A stretch of DNA of 64,000 nt from Kiloniella laminariae DSM 19542 (GTDB taxonomy: Bacteria > Pseudomonadota > Alphaproteobacteria > Kiloniellales > Kiloniellaceae), in assembly GCF_000374005.1 (NCBI RefSeq), contig NZ_KB893135.1, forward strand, positions 497,371 through 561,370. Reading direction: 5' to 3'. Of the stretch, positions 15,847-23,412 are shown piece by piece. The position numbers and the translations under genes are program-made. The notes beneath the pieces are model-generated. The model worked only from the letters and a program-made list of their open reading frames with translations, was not told the DNA's origin and searched no databases. Every line of letters starts with the position of its first letter. Positions within the stretch are counted from its first letter, which is position 1.

Positions 15847-17352
15847 TCAGTCGATATCAAAGGTAATACCCTGGGCCAGTGGTAGAGAACGGGAATAGTT
15901 CACCGTGTTGGTCTGGCGGCGCATGTAGGCTTTCCAGGCATCAGAGCCGGACTCGCGTCCACCGCCGGTTTCCTTCTCGCCCCCAAAAGCTCCCCCAATT
16001 TCCGCCCCGCTCGGGCCGATATTGACGTTGGCAATACCACAGTCAGAACCGACATCAGACAGGAACTGTTCTGCCTCACGCACATCCGTGGTGAAGACAC
16101 AGGATGACAGACCCTGCGGTACAGCATTCTGCATTTCAATTGCAGCATCAAAGCCTTCGTACTTCATGGCATAGAGGATCGGTGCAAAGGTTTCTGTCTC
16201 GACCACCGCGTTCTGAACCGGCATTTCAACCACGGCAGGACGCACATAATAGCCGTCCGGGAATTCAGCAGCCAGTTCACGATCTCCACCGTGGACTTTA
16301 CCGCCCGATGCCTTGGCTGCCGCCAGCGCGGACTGCATGTTGTCGAAAGAACCCTGATCAATCAACGGACCGACCAGTGTGCCTTTTTCCAGCGGGTTGC
16401 CAACCTTGACCGATGCATAAGCTGCGATCACGCGCGGCATCAGCTGCTCATAGATGTCCTTGTGCACGATCAGGCGACGCAGGCTGGTGCAACGCTGACC
16501 GGCTGTTCCAACAGCAGAGAAAAGGATCGCACGCACCGCCATATCCAGATCAGCAGAAGGCGTCACGATCATGGCGTTGTTGCCGCCAAGCTCAAGAATG
16601 GAGCGGCCGAAACGGGCGGCAACCTTTGGTCCGACCTGACGACCCATCGCGGTACTGCCTGTGGCAGAAACGATCGGCACATCTTCGCTGCTGACCATGG
16701 CATCGCCGACATCGCGACCACCGATCAGCACATGATGCAGACCTTCAGGGGCATCATCACCAAAGCGGGCCAGGGCTTTTTCAAGAATTTTCTGACAGGC
16801 CAGAGCCGTCAAAGGTGTTTTCTCGGAAGGTTTCCAGATCACTGCGTTACCGCAAACCAGTGCCAGGGCCGTGTTCCAGGACCAGACCGCAACCGGGAAG
16901 TTGAAGGCAGAGATCACACCGCAGACACCCACGGGATGCCAGGTTTCGCGCATGTGGTGACCCGGGCGTTCAGACGCAATCGTCAAGCCATAAAGCTGAC
17001 GCGACAGACCAACCGCAAAATCACAGATGTCGATCATTTCCTGGACTTCGCCCAGACCTTCTTCATAGATCTTGCCGCATTCCAGTGTCACCAGACGGCC
17101 GAGGTCTTCCTTCGCCGCACGCAATTCTTCGCCCAGCAGACGAACAAGTTCACCACGGCGCGGGGCTGGCACAGCTTTCCAGCTGTTGAAAGCCGACTTG
17201 GCAGAGGCGATCACAGCAGGAACGTCTGCCGCTTTAATTTCAGCCACAGCGGCAATTTCAACACCATCCACCGGAGATGTCACCTTCAGGGAGCCGCCGG
17301 TTGTTTCAGCCTGGGTCAGGCCCAGACGTTCCAGAATATCAGAATAGCTCAT
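15847..17352 (-). CDS. aldehyde dehydrogenase, ALDH7 type (piperideine-6-carboxylate/aminoadipate semialdehyde dehydrogenase-like)
   Basis: 501 residues, the usual length. GVISAFNFPVAVWSWN, WKPSEKTPL, ILELGGNNA with Glu254 and GTAGQRCTSLRR with Cys288 give the NAD site and both catalytic residues. The ELGGNNA and GQRCTSLRR wording is typical of ALDH7/AmaB, which oxidises L-aminoadipate semialdehyde (piperideine-6-carboxylate) in lysine catabolism. No lysine-degradation genes are next to it, so the exact aldehyde is not certain. The start at 17352 follows AAGGAGAG. Confidence 0.85.
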   Translation of the reverse strand: MSYSDILERLGLTQAETTGGSLKVTSPVDGVEIAAVAEIKAADVPAVIASAKSAFNSWKAVPAPRRGELVRLLGEELRAAKEDLGRLVTLECGKIYEEGLGEVQEMIDICDFAVGLSRQLYGLTIASERPGHHMRETWHPVGVCGVISAFNFPVAVWSWNTALALVCGNAVIWKPSEKTPLTALACQKILEKALARFGDDAPEGLHHVLIGGRDVGDAMVSSEDVPIVSATGSTAMGRQVGPKVAARFGRSILELGGNNAMIVTPSADLDMAVRAILFSAVGTAGQRCTSLRRLIVHKDIYEQLMPRVIAAYASVKVGNPLEKGTLVGPLIDQGSFDNMQSALAAAKASGGKVHGGDRELAAEFPDGYYVRPAVVEMPVQNAVVETETFAPILYAMKYEGFDAAIEMQNAVPQGLSSCVFTTDVREAEQFLSDVGSDCGIANVNIGPSGAEIGGAFGGEKETGGGRESGSDAWKAYMRRQTNTVNYSRSLPLAQGITFDID

Positions 17353-17682
17353 GCGTCTCTCCTTGAAGTATCAAACTGCGACAGTCCTGGTTGAGCTGCG
17401 CAGGATAGCATGTGTTTATCAGCCAATGTTCAGACCCGGCAAGACCTCGCTGCCCTGTTTTCCCCGGATTTACCAACCGTTAGCTGGATTGGATATTTTC
17501 TACAGTCGTAAGGTAATGCCAGTGCAAAGCCAGACAAAGCAAGAAATAATCGCAATCTCATGATATTATCTCATGACGTGGTCATTCTCATGTAATTTTT
17601 GCCTGTAAACTGTTGCCTCCTCTACCCTCTTAATTGTATAAAGAACCACCTTATTTTCTTTTTAGGCGAGGCTCCTTCAGAA
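17353..17682. other. intergenic region, no gene
   Basis: No convincing protein. It contains three CTCATG words at 17557, 17570 and 17587, the first two inside TCATGA half-sites, which might be a regulatory site for the downstream gene. A 70-residue frame from 17351 shows no protein character. Confidence 0.4.
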
Positions 17683-18228
17683 ATGACCTTTGACGATTGC
17701 AAGATCGCCGGAAGGGGCAGCGATGGCATGATCCCGGAGGATTTTCAGGAAAATTTTTCTGAAAAGAAGACTGCGGACTCCTTAAAAGAATGCCCCTTTC
17801 CGCTTCCGGCGAACTACAGCCTCAAGAGTCCTCCCGCAGCGCGACCTCCCCGTGTTGAGTGCCACCTCGACCAAACAAGGTTCATTCGACACATGACCTA
17901 TGTCGGACATCTGCATACAGATCAGCTTCTGGTCGAACTCAAAGAGATATGGCAGCAGATCCCTGATCTGGAGCGCTATGACAATGTCATTGATCTGCGT
18001 TTCCACCGGGGCAATGCCGGCTGGCATACCGTCAAGGAAATCGGGGACCAGTGGGATCATCATTTCGGCGGGAAAGGCCCGAAAAGGCGCACGGCCTTTT
18101 TATCCGACCAGAAAAGCTTCAGTATCCTGATCAAGGCAATCAGGGCCGTTCTCCCGAACCAGATCTTCAACGTTTTCACCGACAGGGACAAGGCTGTTGC
18201 CTGGATCGAGAGCGAACGCCGCAAATAA
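17683..18228 (+). CDS. conserved-looking hypothetical protein, STAS/SpoIIAA-like C-terminal part
   Basis: 181 residues from the ATG at 17683; the frame opens earlier, at 17599, but that part looks non-coding. Residues 1-70 are polar and probably disordered. Residues 75-181 alternate strands and helices (FIRHMTYVGHLHTDQLLVELKEI region, then NVIDLRFHRGNAGWHTV, FSILIKAIRAVLPNQIFNVF). This resembles the small alpha/beta SpoIIAA-like domain, with an ending like DRDKAVAWIESE. That fold call is a guess from pattern. I do not recognise a named family. The AGGCGAGG purine run sits a little far upstream. Confidence 0.5.
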   Translation: MTFDDCKIAGRGSDGMIPEDFQENFSEKKTADSLKECPFPLPANYSLKSPPAARPPRVECHLDQTRFIRHMTYVGHLHTDQLLVELKEIWQQIPDLERYDNVIDLRFHRGNAGWHTVKEIGDQWDHHFGGKGPKRRTAFLSDQKSFSILIKAIRAVLPNQIFNVFTDRDKAVAWIESERRK

Positions 18229-18265
18229 ATCAGGAATTTGGACTGGATCCGGGTAAAAATCTTGG

Positions 18266-18895
18266 TCAGACAAGCCCGATGGCGACATGGATGACAGGCG
18301 ATGAAGTTTTTTCCTTAGCCACAGTTTCATCCGAAACAAGAAAGACCCGCCCGTTTTCACCAGTCAGATGACAGCTTTCCCCTGCTGCAAGCCGGAAATT
18401 CTGATCTCCAGCGACAAATATCGCTGCTGATGCGTTCGCGGGAACGTGAAAAAAGTCCGTTCCACCGGACAGCTCAATCTCCTGTTTTTCCAGGCCAGAC
18501 TGCAACACAGCAACTTTTGCCCGGGCGTAGCGGCGGTCGGCCATGACATTAAAGTCTGTGATCGGTCCACCCGTCAGCTGTGACTCAACAGCGATATCAC
18601 CTGCAAACTTAACCGGATGAAAGGGTTCTTCCAACTTCAAGTTCTCTTGTCCTGCCACCGCCAGAACCATCCCCTTTCCCTCCAGTATCATGAGACTGCG
18701 GTCGATATGGGGGAAGCAGGAAAAAGGCCCATCCTGAGCGACAGAGGCGATACTGATCCGCCAGAGAAACGGACTGTCATCCCGATCTGGCAAGCCGACA
18801 GAACTGTGAGATGCAACAGCAAGTTCAACGGTTGTTCCCAGACCGTTTTTCCACGGCATGTTTTTATAGTCTGCCACCCTCAGATGCTGTTTCAT
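18266..18895 (-). CDS. HutD/Ves family protein
   Basis: 209 residues from the ATG at 18895. The opening MKQHLRVADYKNMPWKNGLG, then FLWRISIASVAQDGPFSCFP and DRSLMILEGKGM, are the classic HutD/Ves cupin motifs (PWKNGxG, WRxSxAxV, GPFSxFP). HutD modulates histidine utilisation in Pseudomonas; Ves is its E. coli relative. Neither is a clear enzyme. It lies 92 bases downstream of an iron ABC ATPase gene on the same strand, an uncommon neighbour. A frame extension upstream to 19150 overlaps the ATPase and is spurious. Confidence 0.85.
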   Translation of the reverse strand: MKQHLRVADYKNMPWKNGLGTTVELAVASHSSVGLPDRDDSPFLWRISIASVAQDGPFSCFPHIDRSLMILEGKGMVLAVAGQENLKLEEPFHPVKFAGDIAVESQLTGGPITDFNVMADRRYARAKVAVLQSGLEKQEIELSGGTDFFHVPANASAAIFVAGDQNFRLAAGESCHLTGENGRVFLVSDETVAKEKTSSPVIHVAIGLV

Positions 18896-18987
18896 CCTGC
18901 CTGCTCTGTCTTGATCTCTGATAAAGAGTTCAGCATTACAAGAAAGCTTCCTGCCCGAACAGCAAAAAGAGGGACGTTCTTCTTTCT

Positions 18988-19764
18988 TCAGGCCGACAGT
19001 CTTGCATCGACATAGAAGGTATTGCGACGGGTCTGCTCCAAGGTGGTTTTTACCCGGTAGATTTCTTCGATAGACGAGAGCGCCAAGACCTTGCCGGGCG
19101 GGCCATCGGCCAGGATCTCTCCTGATCCCAGCAACACCAGCCGGTCGCAAAACTGCGCAGCCAGATTAAGATCATGCAAAGCCGCAATAACGATCGTACC
19201 GCGCTGTTTCATCACCCGACGGACTGTGGCGAGAATGGAAAGTTGATGATGTAAATCCAGAGCCGAGGTCGGCTCATCCAATAAGACCAGATCGGGTTGA
19301 CGCACCAGTGTCTGGGCAACCGCGACCATCTGTGCCTGGCCCCCGCTGAGCTGGGAAATACCCTTGTCAGCCAGATGCGACAGTTCCAGTTCAACCAGAA
19401 TATCGGCAACCCGGTCCAGATCATCACTGGAAACCCGCCAGCGGCTGGCCTGTTTCAAGGCCAGCAGGATACATTCAAAAACACTCAGCACGGCGTTACA
19501 TCCATAGGCCTGCGGCATATAGGCCACCCGGCGGGAACGCTGTGCCCGCCCCGCAGTCACCAGATCAATATCTCCCAGACGGATCGTCCCCGTTCTGGGG
19601 CGGACAATTCCGGCGATTGATTTGAAAAGTGTCGATTTCCCCGAGGCATTCGGTCCGATCAGACCGACAAACTCTCCCGGCTTCACATCGGAAAGAGTAA
19701 TACCTTTTAGAATCGTAACCTTGCCATATCCGGCATTCAGATCAGTAATATTCAAACTGCTCAT
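18988..19764 (-). CDS. iron-siderophore/heme ABC transporter ATPase
   Basis: 258 residues. Walker A GPNASGKST, signature LSGGQAQMV, Walker B LVLLDEP and switch histidine in IAALHDLNLAAQF are intact. The sequence fits FecE/FepC-type ATPases. Its ATG overlaps the permease stop by 4 bases. It is the third gene of a binding protein-permease-ATPase operon. It belongs to a different importer from the one at 12759-15769, with which it shares only family-level motifs. Confidence 0.9.
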   Translation of the reverse strand: MSSLNITDLNAGYGKVTILKGITLSDVKPGEFVGLIGPNASGKSTLFKSIAGIVRPRTGTIRLGDIDLVTAGRAQRSRRVAYMPQAYGCNAVLSVFECILLALKQASRWRVSSDDLDRVADILVELELSHLADKGISQLSGGQAQMVAVAQTLVRQPDLVLLDEPTSALDLHHQLSILATVRRVMKQRGTIVIAALHDLNLAAQFCDRLVLLGSGEILADGPPGKVLALSSIEEIYRVKTTLEQTRRNTFYVDARLSA

Positions 19765-20822
19765 GACAAACGCTCCCGACGACTGGAAAGAATAAGCGAA
19801 ACAAACACCGGCACCCCGATCAGGGCCGTGATAATCCCGATGGGATAGATCACCCCCGGAGTGATCATCTTGCTGGCAAGAGAAGTCAGTGACAGAACCA
19901 GTGCCCCGACCAGAACCGAGAGAGGAAGAAAAAACCGCTGATCTTCCCCTACAATCAGCCGGGCAATATGAGGGCCGACGAGGCCGATAAAGCCGACAGT
20001 GCCAACAAAGGCCACCGCTGTTGCTGCCAGAATGGAAATGACAATCAGCATCTCGACCCGCAGACGCGCAACGTCAATGCCCAGGCTGAGCGCGGTATCA
20101 TCCCCCATCCGTAATGCCGTCAACTGCCATGTCCGAAACAGACTGTAAGGCAGCGCAAGGCTGAGCAAAATGGCCCCCAGAGCAATCTTTTCCCAGCTTG
20201 CCCGTGCCAGCGAGCCCATCATCCAGAAAACTATCCGCGCCAGCTGATCTTCCGATGACATGTACTGCATCAAGGCCAGCGCGGCGTTAAAGGTAAAAAA
20301 GATCGCGATCCCGAACAGCACCATGGTTTCGGTGCCAACCCCTTTGACCCTGGTGGCGATCAGAATAAAACCGCAAGTCAGCAGCGCAAAAACAAAGGCA
20401 TTGACCGTGACCAGCATATATCCGATCCCCGGAACAATGCTCCAGCCCAGCACGATCGCCAGCGCCGCGCCAAAGCTGGCGGCAGAAGAAACCCCGAGCG
20501 TAAAAGGTTCTGCAAGCGGGTTGTTCAGGACGGTCTGCATCTGTGCCCCGGACAGCGCCAGCAGACCGCCAACAAGGATTGCCGTCACCGCAACAGGCAA
20601 GCGGTAATCCCAGATAATCACTTCCATCTGGACACCATGCGCATTGCGATCCATCAGGGTTTCAAGAACCATAGGCAGAGGGAAATTCCCCGGGCCATTG
20701 GTCAGATCTACCAGAAAGCTGATCAGCAACAGCACAGCAACCAGTGCTAGGGCAAAAAATCGGTGCCCGACACGGGTTTGATAGCCCTGCCGGGTCAGGT
20801 TGACGTCGGTATTTGCCACCAT
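19761..20822 (-). CDS. FecCD-type iron ABC transporter permease
   Basis: 353 residues with nine or ten membrane segments. YRLPVAVTAILVGGLLALSG, MQTVLNNPLAEPFTLGVSS and TVGFIGLVGPHIARLIVGED are the FecCD signatures. A single permease gene suggests a homodimeric channel, as in BtuCD, rather than the two-gene arrangement seen earlier in the window. Its start follows GGGAGGG. A perfect 13-base hairpin separates it from the binding-protein gene and may lower its expression relative to that gene. Confidence 0.9.
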   Translation of the reverse strand: MVANTDVNLTRQGYQTRVGHRFFALALVAVLLLISFLVDLTNGPGNFPLPMVLETLMDRNAHGVQMEVIIWDYRLPVAVTAILVGGLLALSGAQMQTVLNNPLAEPFTLGVSSAASFGAALAIVLGWSIVPGIGYMLVTVNAFVFALLTCGFILIATRVKGVGTETMVLFGIAIFFTFNAALALMQYMSSEDQLARIVFWMMGSLARASWEKIALGAILLSLALPYSLFRTWQLTALRMGDDTALSLGIDVARLRVEMLIVISILAATAVAFVGTVGFIGLVGPHIARLIVGEDQRFFLPLSVLVGALVLSLTSLASKMITPGVIYPIGIITALIGVPVFVSLILSSRRERLS

Positions 20823-20841
20823 GTTTTCCCTCCCAAAAGCA

Positions 20842-20878
20842 CAGTGCCTCTTCTTTCACGAGGAGAGAAGAGGCACTG
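20842..20878 (-). terminator. intercistronic hairpin, 13-base perfect arms
   Basis: CAGTGCCTCTTCT (20842-20854) and its exact complement (20866-20878) enclose an 11-base loop. On the minus strand it follows the binding-protein stop and precedes the permease start, with only GTGCTTTT after it. It probably gives partial termination or protects the upstream mRNA. Confidence 0.65.
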
Positions 20879-20889
20879 CTTTTACTTAG

Positions 20890-22047
20890 TTATTGTGGTG
20901 TTTCGAGAGATCCCCAGAAAATACCGCTGTACTCAATCGGCAGGAAACGTTCGTGCAGCTCGATGAAGGCCGCTTCCGGATCGAGATCGGCAAAGAGTTC
21001 CGGATGCATCCACTTGGCAAAGGCCTGCAGAGCCACGAAGTGGTAAGGACTGTTGTAAAACTGGTGATAGATCGAATGAAACTGTCCGTTTTTCACCGCC
21101 TTCAGCTCGCCCCAGCCTTTTCTTGCCGCCAGCCCGGCCAGACGTTGCTGTACCATGTCCCTGCTTGCATCATACCCAAAGAGGACAGCAATGTTATCAG
21201 GTTTCGCTTCGGCCCAGTTTGCCCCTGTACCAATGATGATGTCGGGGTTATCCGTAAAGATAACTTCCGGATTCACCTTGCCGCCGAAGCCCGGGAATTT
21301 GCGAGATCCCCAGTTAATGCCCCCGGCCAGATCAACCAGGCGCCCCATGTTCGCGCCGCCAAAAGTCCCACAACAATCATCTGGGTCATAACCCGCTCCA
21401 CGTTCGACAAAGACAACCGGCTTGTCCTCATCCTTGATACCTTCTACCCGGGAGAACACAGTCATCATCTGTTGCTGATAGAAATCGAGATATTCATCGG
21501 CCCGGTCGCGCTGATCAAAAATACGCCCGAGGATCTGGATGCTCGGGGCCGTGTGTTGGGTCGGACGCTGCCTGAAGTCCAGAAAAACAACCGCCACGCC
21601 AGCTTTCTCCAGCTTTTCGATAATCCCGCTTTCCTGCGCTTTGAGCAGGTTACCCAGATTGAGGAAAACAACTTCAGTTCCCAGAGAAATCAGGGTTTCA
21701 AGACTGTATTCAGCCGCATAGGGACTCCCGAGGTTCTGGATATCTGCTGCTTTCGGGAATTTTTCCACGTACTTTCGGTAAGCATCAGGATCGTACTTGA
21801 TCATGTCGTCTTTCCAGCCAACCACACGTTTGAAGGGGTTCTCCCGATCCAGGACCGCAAGGGAATAGATCATCCGTCCTTCGCCCAGAACGATCTTCGA
21901 GGGATTTTTCTCGACCTCGACACTCCGGCCAGCAATATCCGTGATCGTAATCTTTTCTGCCTGGGCAGTCGCCACATGCATTCCCAGACTAAGGGCTATC
22001 ATTCCGGCCAAGGCTTTTGCCTTGCGGTTCACATTCCTGAATTTCAT
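20890..22047 (-). CDS. iron-siderophore/heme ABC transporter, periplasmic binding protein
   Basis: 385 residues from the ATG at 22047, after GGAAGGAAT. Residues 1-30 are a signal peptide ending TAQA-EKITI. The mature protein starts ITDIAGRSVEVEKNPSKIVLGEG, the usual start of class III binding domains, and is longer than most. DPDDCCGTFGG near residue 225 is an unusual acidic, double-cysteine segment that might take part in ligand or metal contact. It should feed the permease and ATPase that follow. A Fur-type site lies 168 bases upstream. The substrate (ferric siderophore, heme or other) cannot be settled from sequence. Confidence 0.86.
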   Translation of the reverse strand: MKFRNVNRKAKALAGMIALSLGMHVATAQAEKITITDIAGRSVEVEKNPSKIVLGEGRMIYSLAVLDRENPFKRVVGWKDDMIKYDPDAYRKYVEKFPKAADIQNLGSPYAAEYSLETLISLGTEVVFLNLGNLLKAQESGIIEKLEKAGVAVVFLDFRQRPTQHTAPSIQILGRIFDQRDRADEYLDFYQQQMMTVFSRVEGIKDEDKPVVFVERGAGYDPDDCCGTFGGANMGRLVDLAGGINWGSRKFPGFGGKVNPEVIFTDNPDIIIGTGANWAEAKPDNIAVLFGYDASRDMVQQRLAGLAARKGWGELKAVKNGQFHSIYHQFYNSPYHFVALQAFAKWMHPELFADLDPEAAFIELHERFLPIEYSGIFWGSLETPQ

Positions 22048-22408
22048 CAGTATTCCTTCCAACGTCTATAATTCCGGCAACTGAACAACGATAAAAATGC
22101 AGGCATCCCTGCTCATCAAGCAAAGCGCTCCCCTGAGCTGAATCAGCGATCCAGCCCACACATTTTCATTCAAAAGTATCGATAGAACGCACCTTACGGC
22201 AGGATAAATGAGAATGCAAATGATTCGCAAATTATGTTTGTAAGACGGGCAACATGACGAAAAATGAACAGAACACGACGCTTCAAAATCGAGCTATTGC
22301 AAAGTGATAAGATAAACTGTCTATAACGTTCCCTTGAAACTGGCTATAGAAACCGGATCAACAGAACGATACTGTTGGCTCTCTTCTTTTTTCCCGGATC
22401 AATCTGTC
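22048..22408. other. divergent intergenic region
   Basis: The gap lies between the iron binding-protein gene and the EamA gene. It carries a Fur-type site at 22215-22229 and a long probable leader for the binding-protein mRNA. No gene was found. Confidence 0.55.
22215..22229 (-). promoter_or_regulatory. Fur box upstream of the second iron importer
   Basis: Read on the minus strand it is TGCGAAT-C-ATTTGCA, a 7-1-7 inverted repeat with one mismatch. This is the third such site in the window, and each precedes an iron-transport or metallophore unit. A possible -35 (TTGCGA) and -10 (TTTATC) overlap it. Confidence 0.7.
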
Positions 22409-23338
22409 ATGAACGACGCAAAGAAACCACTTTGGCTGGTACTGGCTCCCGTCATCTTTACGCTGCTCTGGGCCGGAGGCTATGGTGTCGCCAAGGTTGG
22501 TCTTCAATATGCAGAGCCCATGACCCTGCTTTCCCTGCGCTTTTCCACCGTGGTGATTTTGCTGGTCCCCTTTTACCTGTACCTGAGACCCGCTCTGCCC
22601 AAGCGTCGGGCTGACTGGCTCCATCTGGTTGTCGTTGGGGTTCTGGTCCAGGCGGTCTATTTCGGATTTTGCTGGTGGGCCTTCCGAACAGGTGTCTCGG
22701 CAGGTGTCCTGGCAATTTTCATGTCGCTCCAGCCCATACTTGTCGCCATTCTGGCACCAACCCTGGCCAGAGAAAACGTCAGCTGGAAGCGCTGGTTCGG
22801 CCTGTTGCTCGGGCTTGCCGGGGTTTTGATTGTTATCATCGCCCGATCAGATATCGAACCACCGACGGTCATCGGGGTTGGCTTCAGCATTATGGGCCTG
22901 CTCGGCATAACCAGCGGCGTGCTCTATGAAAAACGCTTTGGTGGCACTGCCCACCCCATCGTTGCCAACATTGTGCAGTACGCAGCCGGTTTCTCTGTCG
23001 TGTTTCCCATTGCCTTTTTCTTCGAGACCATGCAGGTCCAGTGGAACGGAGAATTTATTGCGGCGCTTGGCTATCTGGCTATTGGCAATTCCATTCTCGC
23101 CATCAGCCTGTTACTTGCCATGATCCGCGCCGGGGAAGTCTCCCGCGTGTCTTCCTTGATGTTTCTCGTACCACCGCTGGCCGCCCTGTTCGGCTGGCTG
23201 CTGCTGGGTGAAGAAATGCCGCCCGTCGCCTGGATCGGCATGGCCGTTGCTGCCGTCGGTGTGGCAATTGCCGCACACAAACGCCGGAAATCAGATCATG
23301 CTCCTATGGTAAAACAGGACAGGATGAAGGAAGTCTAG
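22409..23338 (+). CDS. EamA/DMT-superfamily transporter
   Basis: About 310 residues from the ATG at 22409; the frame extends upstream without protein character. Ten hydrophobic segments form two EamA repeats. TLLWAGGYGVAKVGLQYAEP and LRFSTVVILLV open the first, and GFSIMGLLGITSGVLYEKRF opens the second. Proteins of this family export metabolites or amino acids; the substrate is not predictable. It ends just before a bidirectional terminator shared with ppdK. Confidence 0.85.
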   Translation: MNDAKKPLWLVLAPVIFTLLWAGGYGVAKVGLQYAEPMTLLSLRFSTVVILLVPFYLYLRPALPKRRADWLHLVVVGVLVQAVYFGFCWWAFRTGVSAGVLAIFMSLQPILVAILAPTLARENVSWKRWFGLLLGLAGVLIVIIARSDIEPPTVIGVGFSIMGLLGITSGVLYEKRFGGTAHPIVANIVQYAAGFSVVFPIAFFFETMQVQWNGEFIAALGYLAIGNSILAISLLLAMIRAGEVSRVSSLMFLVPPLAALFGWLLLGEEMPPVAWIGMAVAAVGVAIAAHKRRKSDHAPMVKQDRMKEV

Positions 23339-23357
23339 CTCTGCTGTTCCGCTACGC

Positions 23358-23384
23358 AAAGAGGGTGGCCGTTGCCACCCTCTT
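23358..23384. terminator. bidirectional terminator between EamA gene and ppdK
   Basis: GAGGGTGGC (23361-23369) pairs exactly with GCCACCCTC (23374-23382) around a 4-base loop, with A-rich and T-rich flanks. The genes on either side converge on it. Confidence 0.75.
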
Positions 23385-23412
23385 CTCACCTGATACGTTC
23401 ATCAGATAAACG

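Noticed and set aside
20893..22071. 392-codon open frame antisense to the iron binding-protein gene
   Set aside because: The opposite strand encodes a clear signal peptide and class III binding domain; the antisense frame has no recognisable motif.
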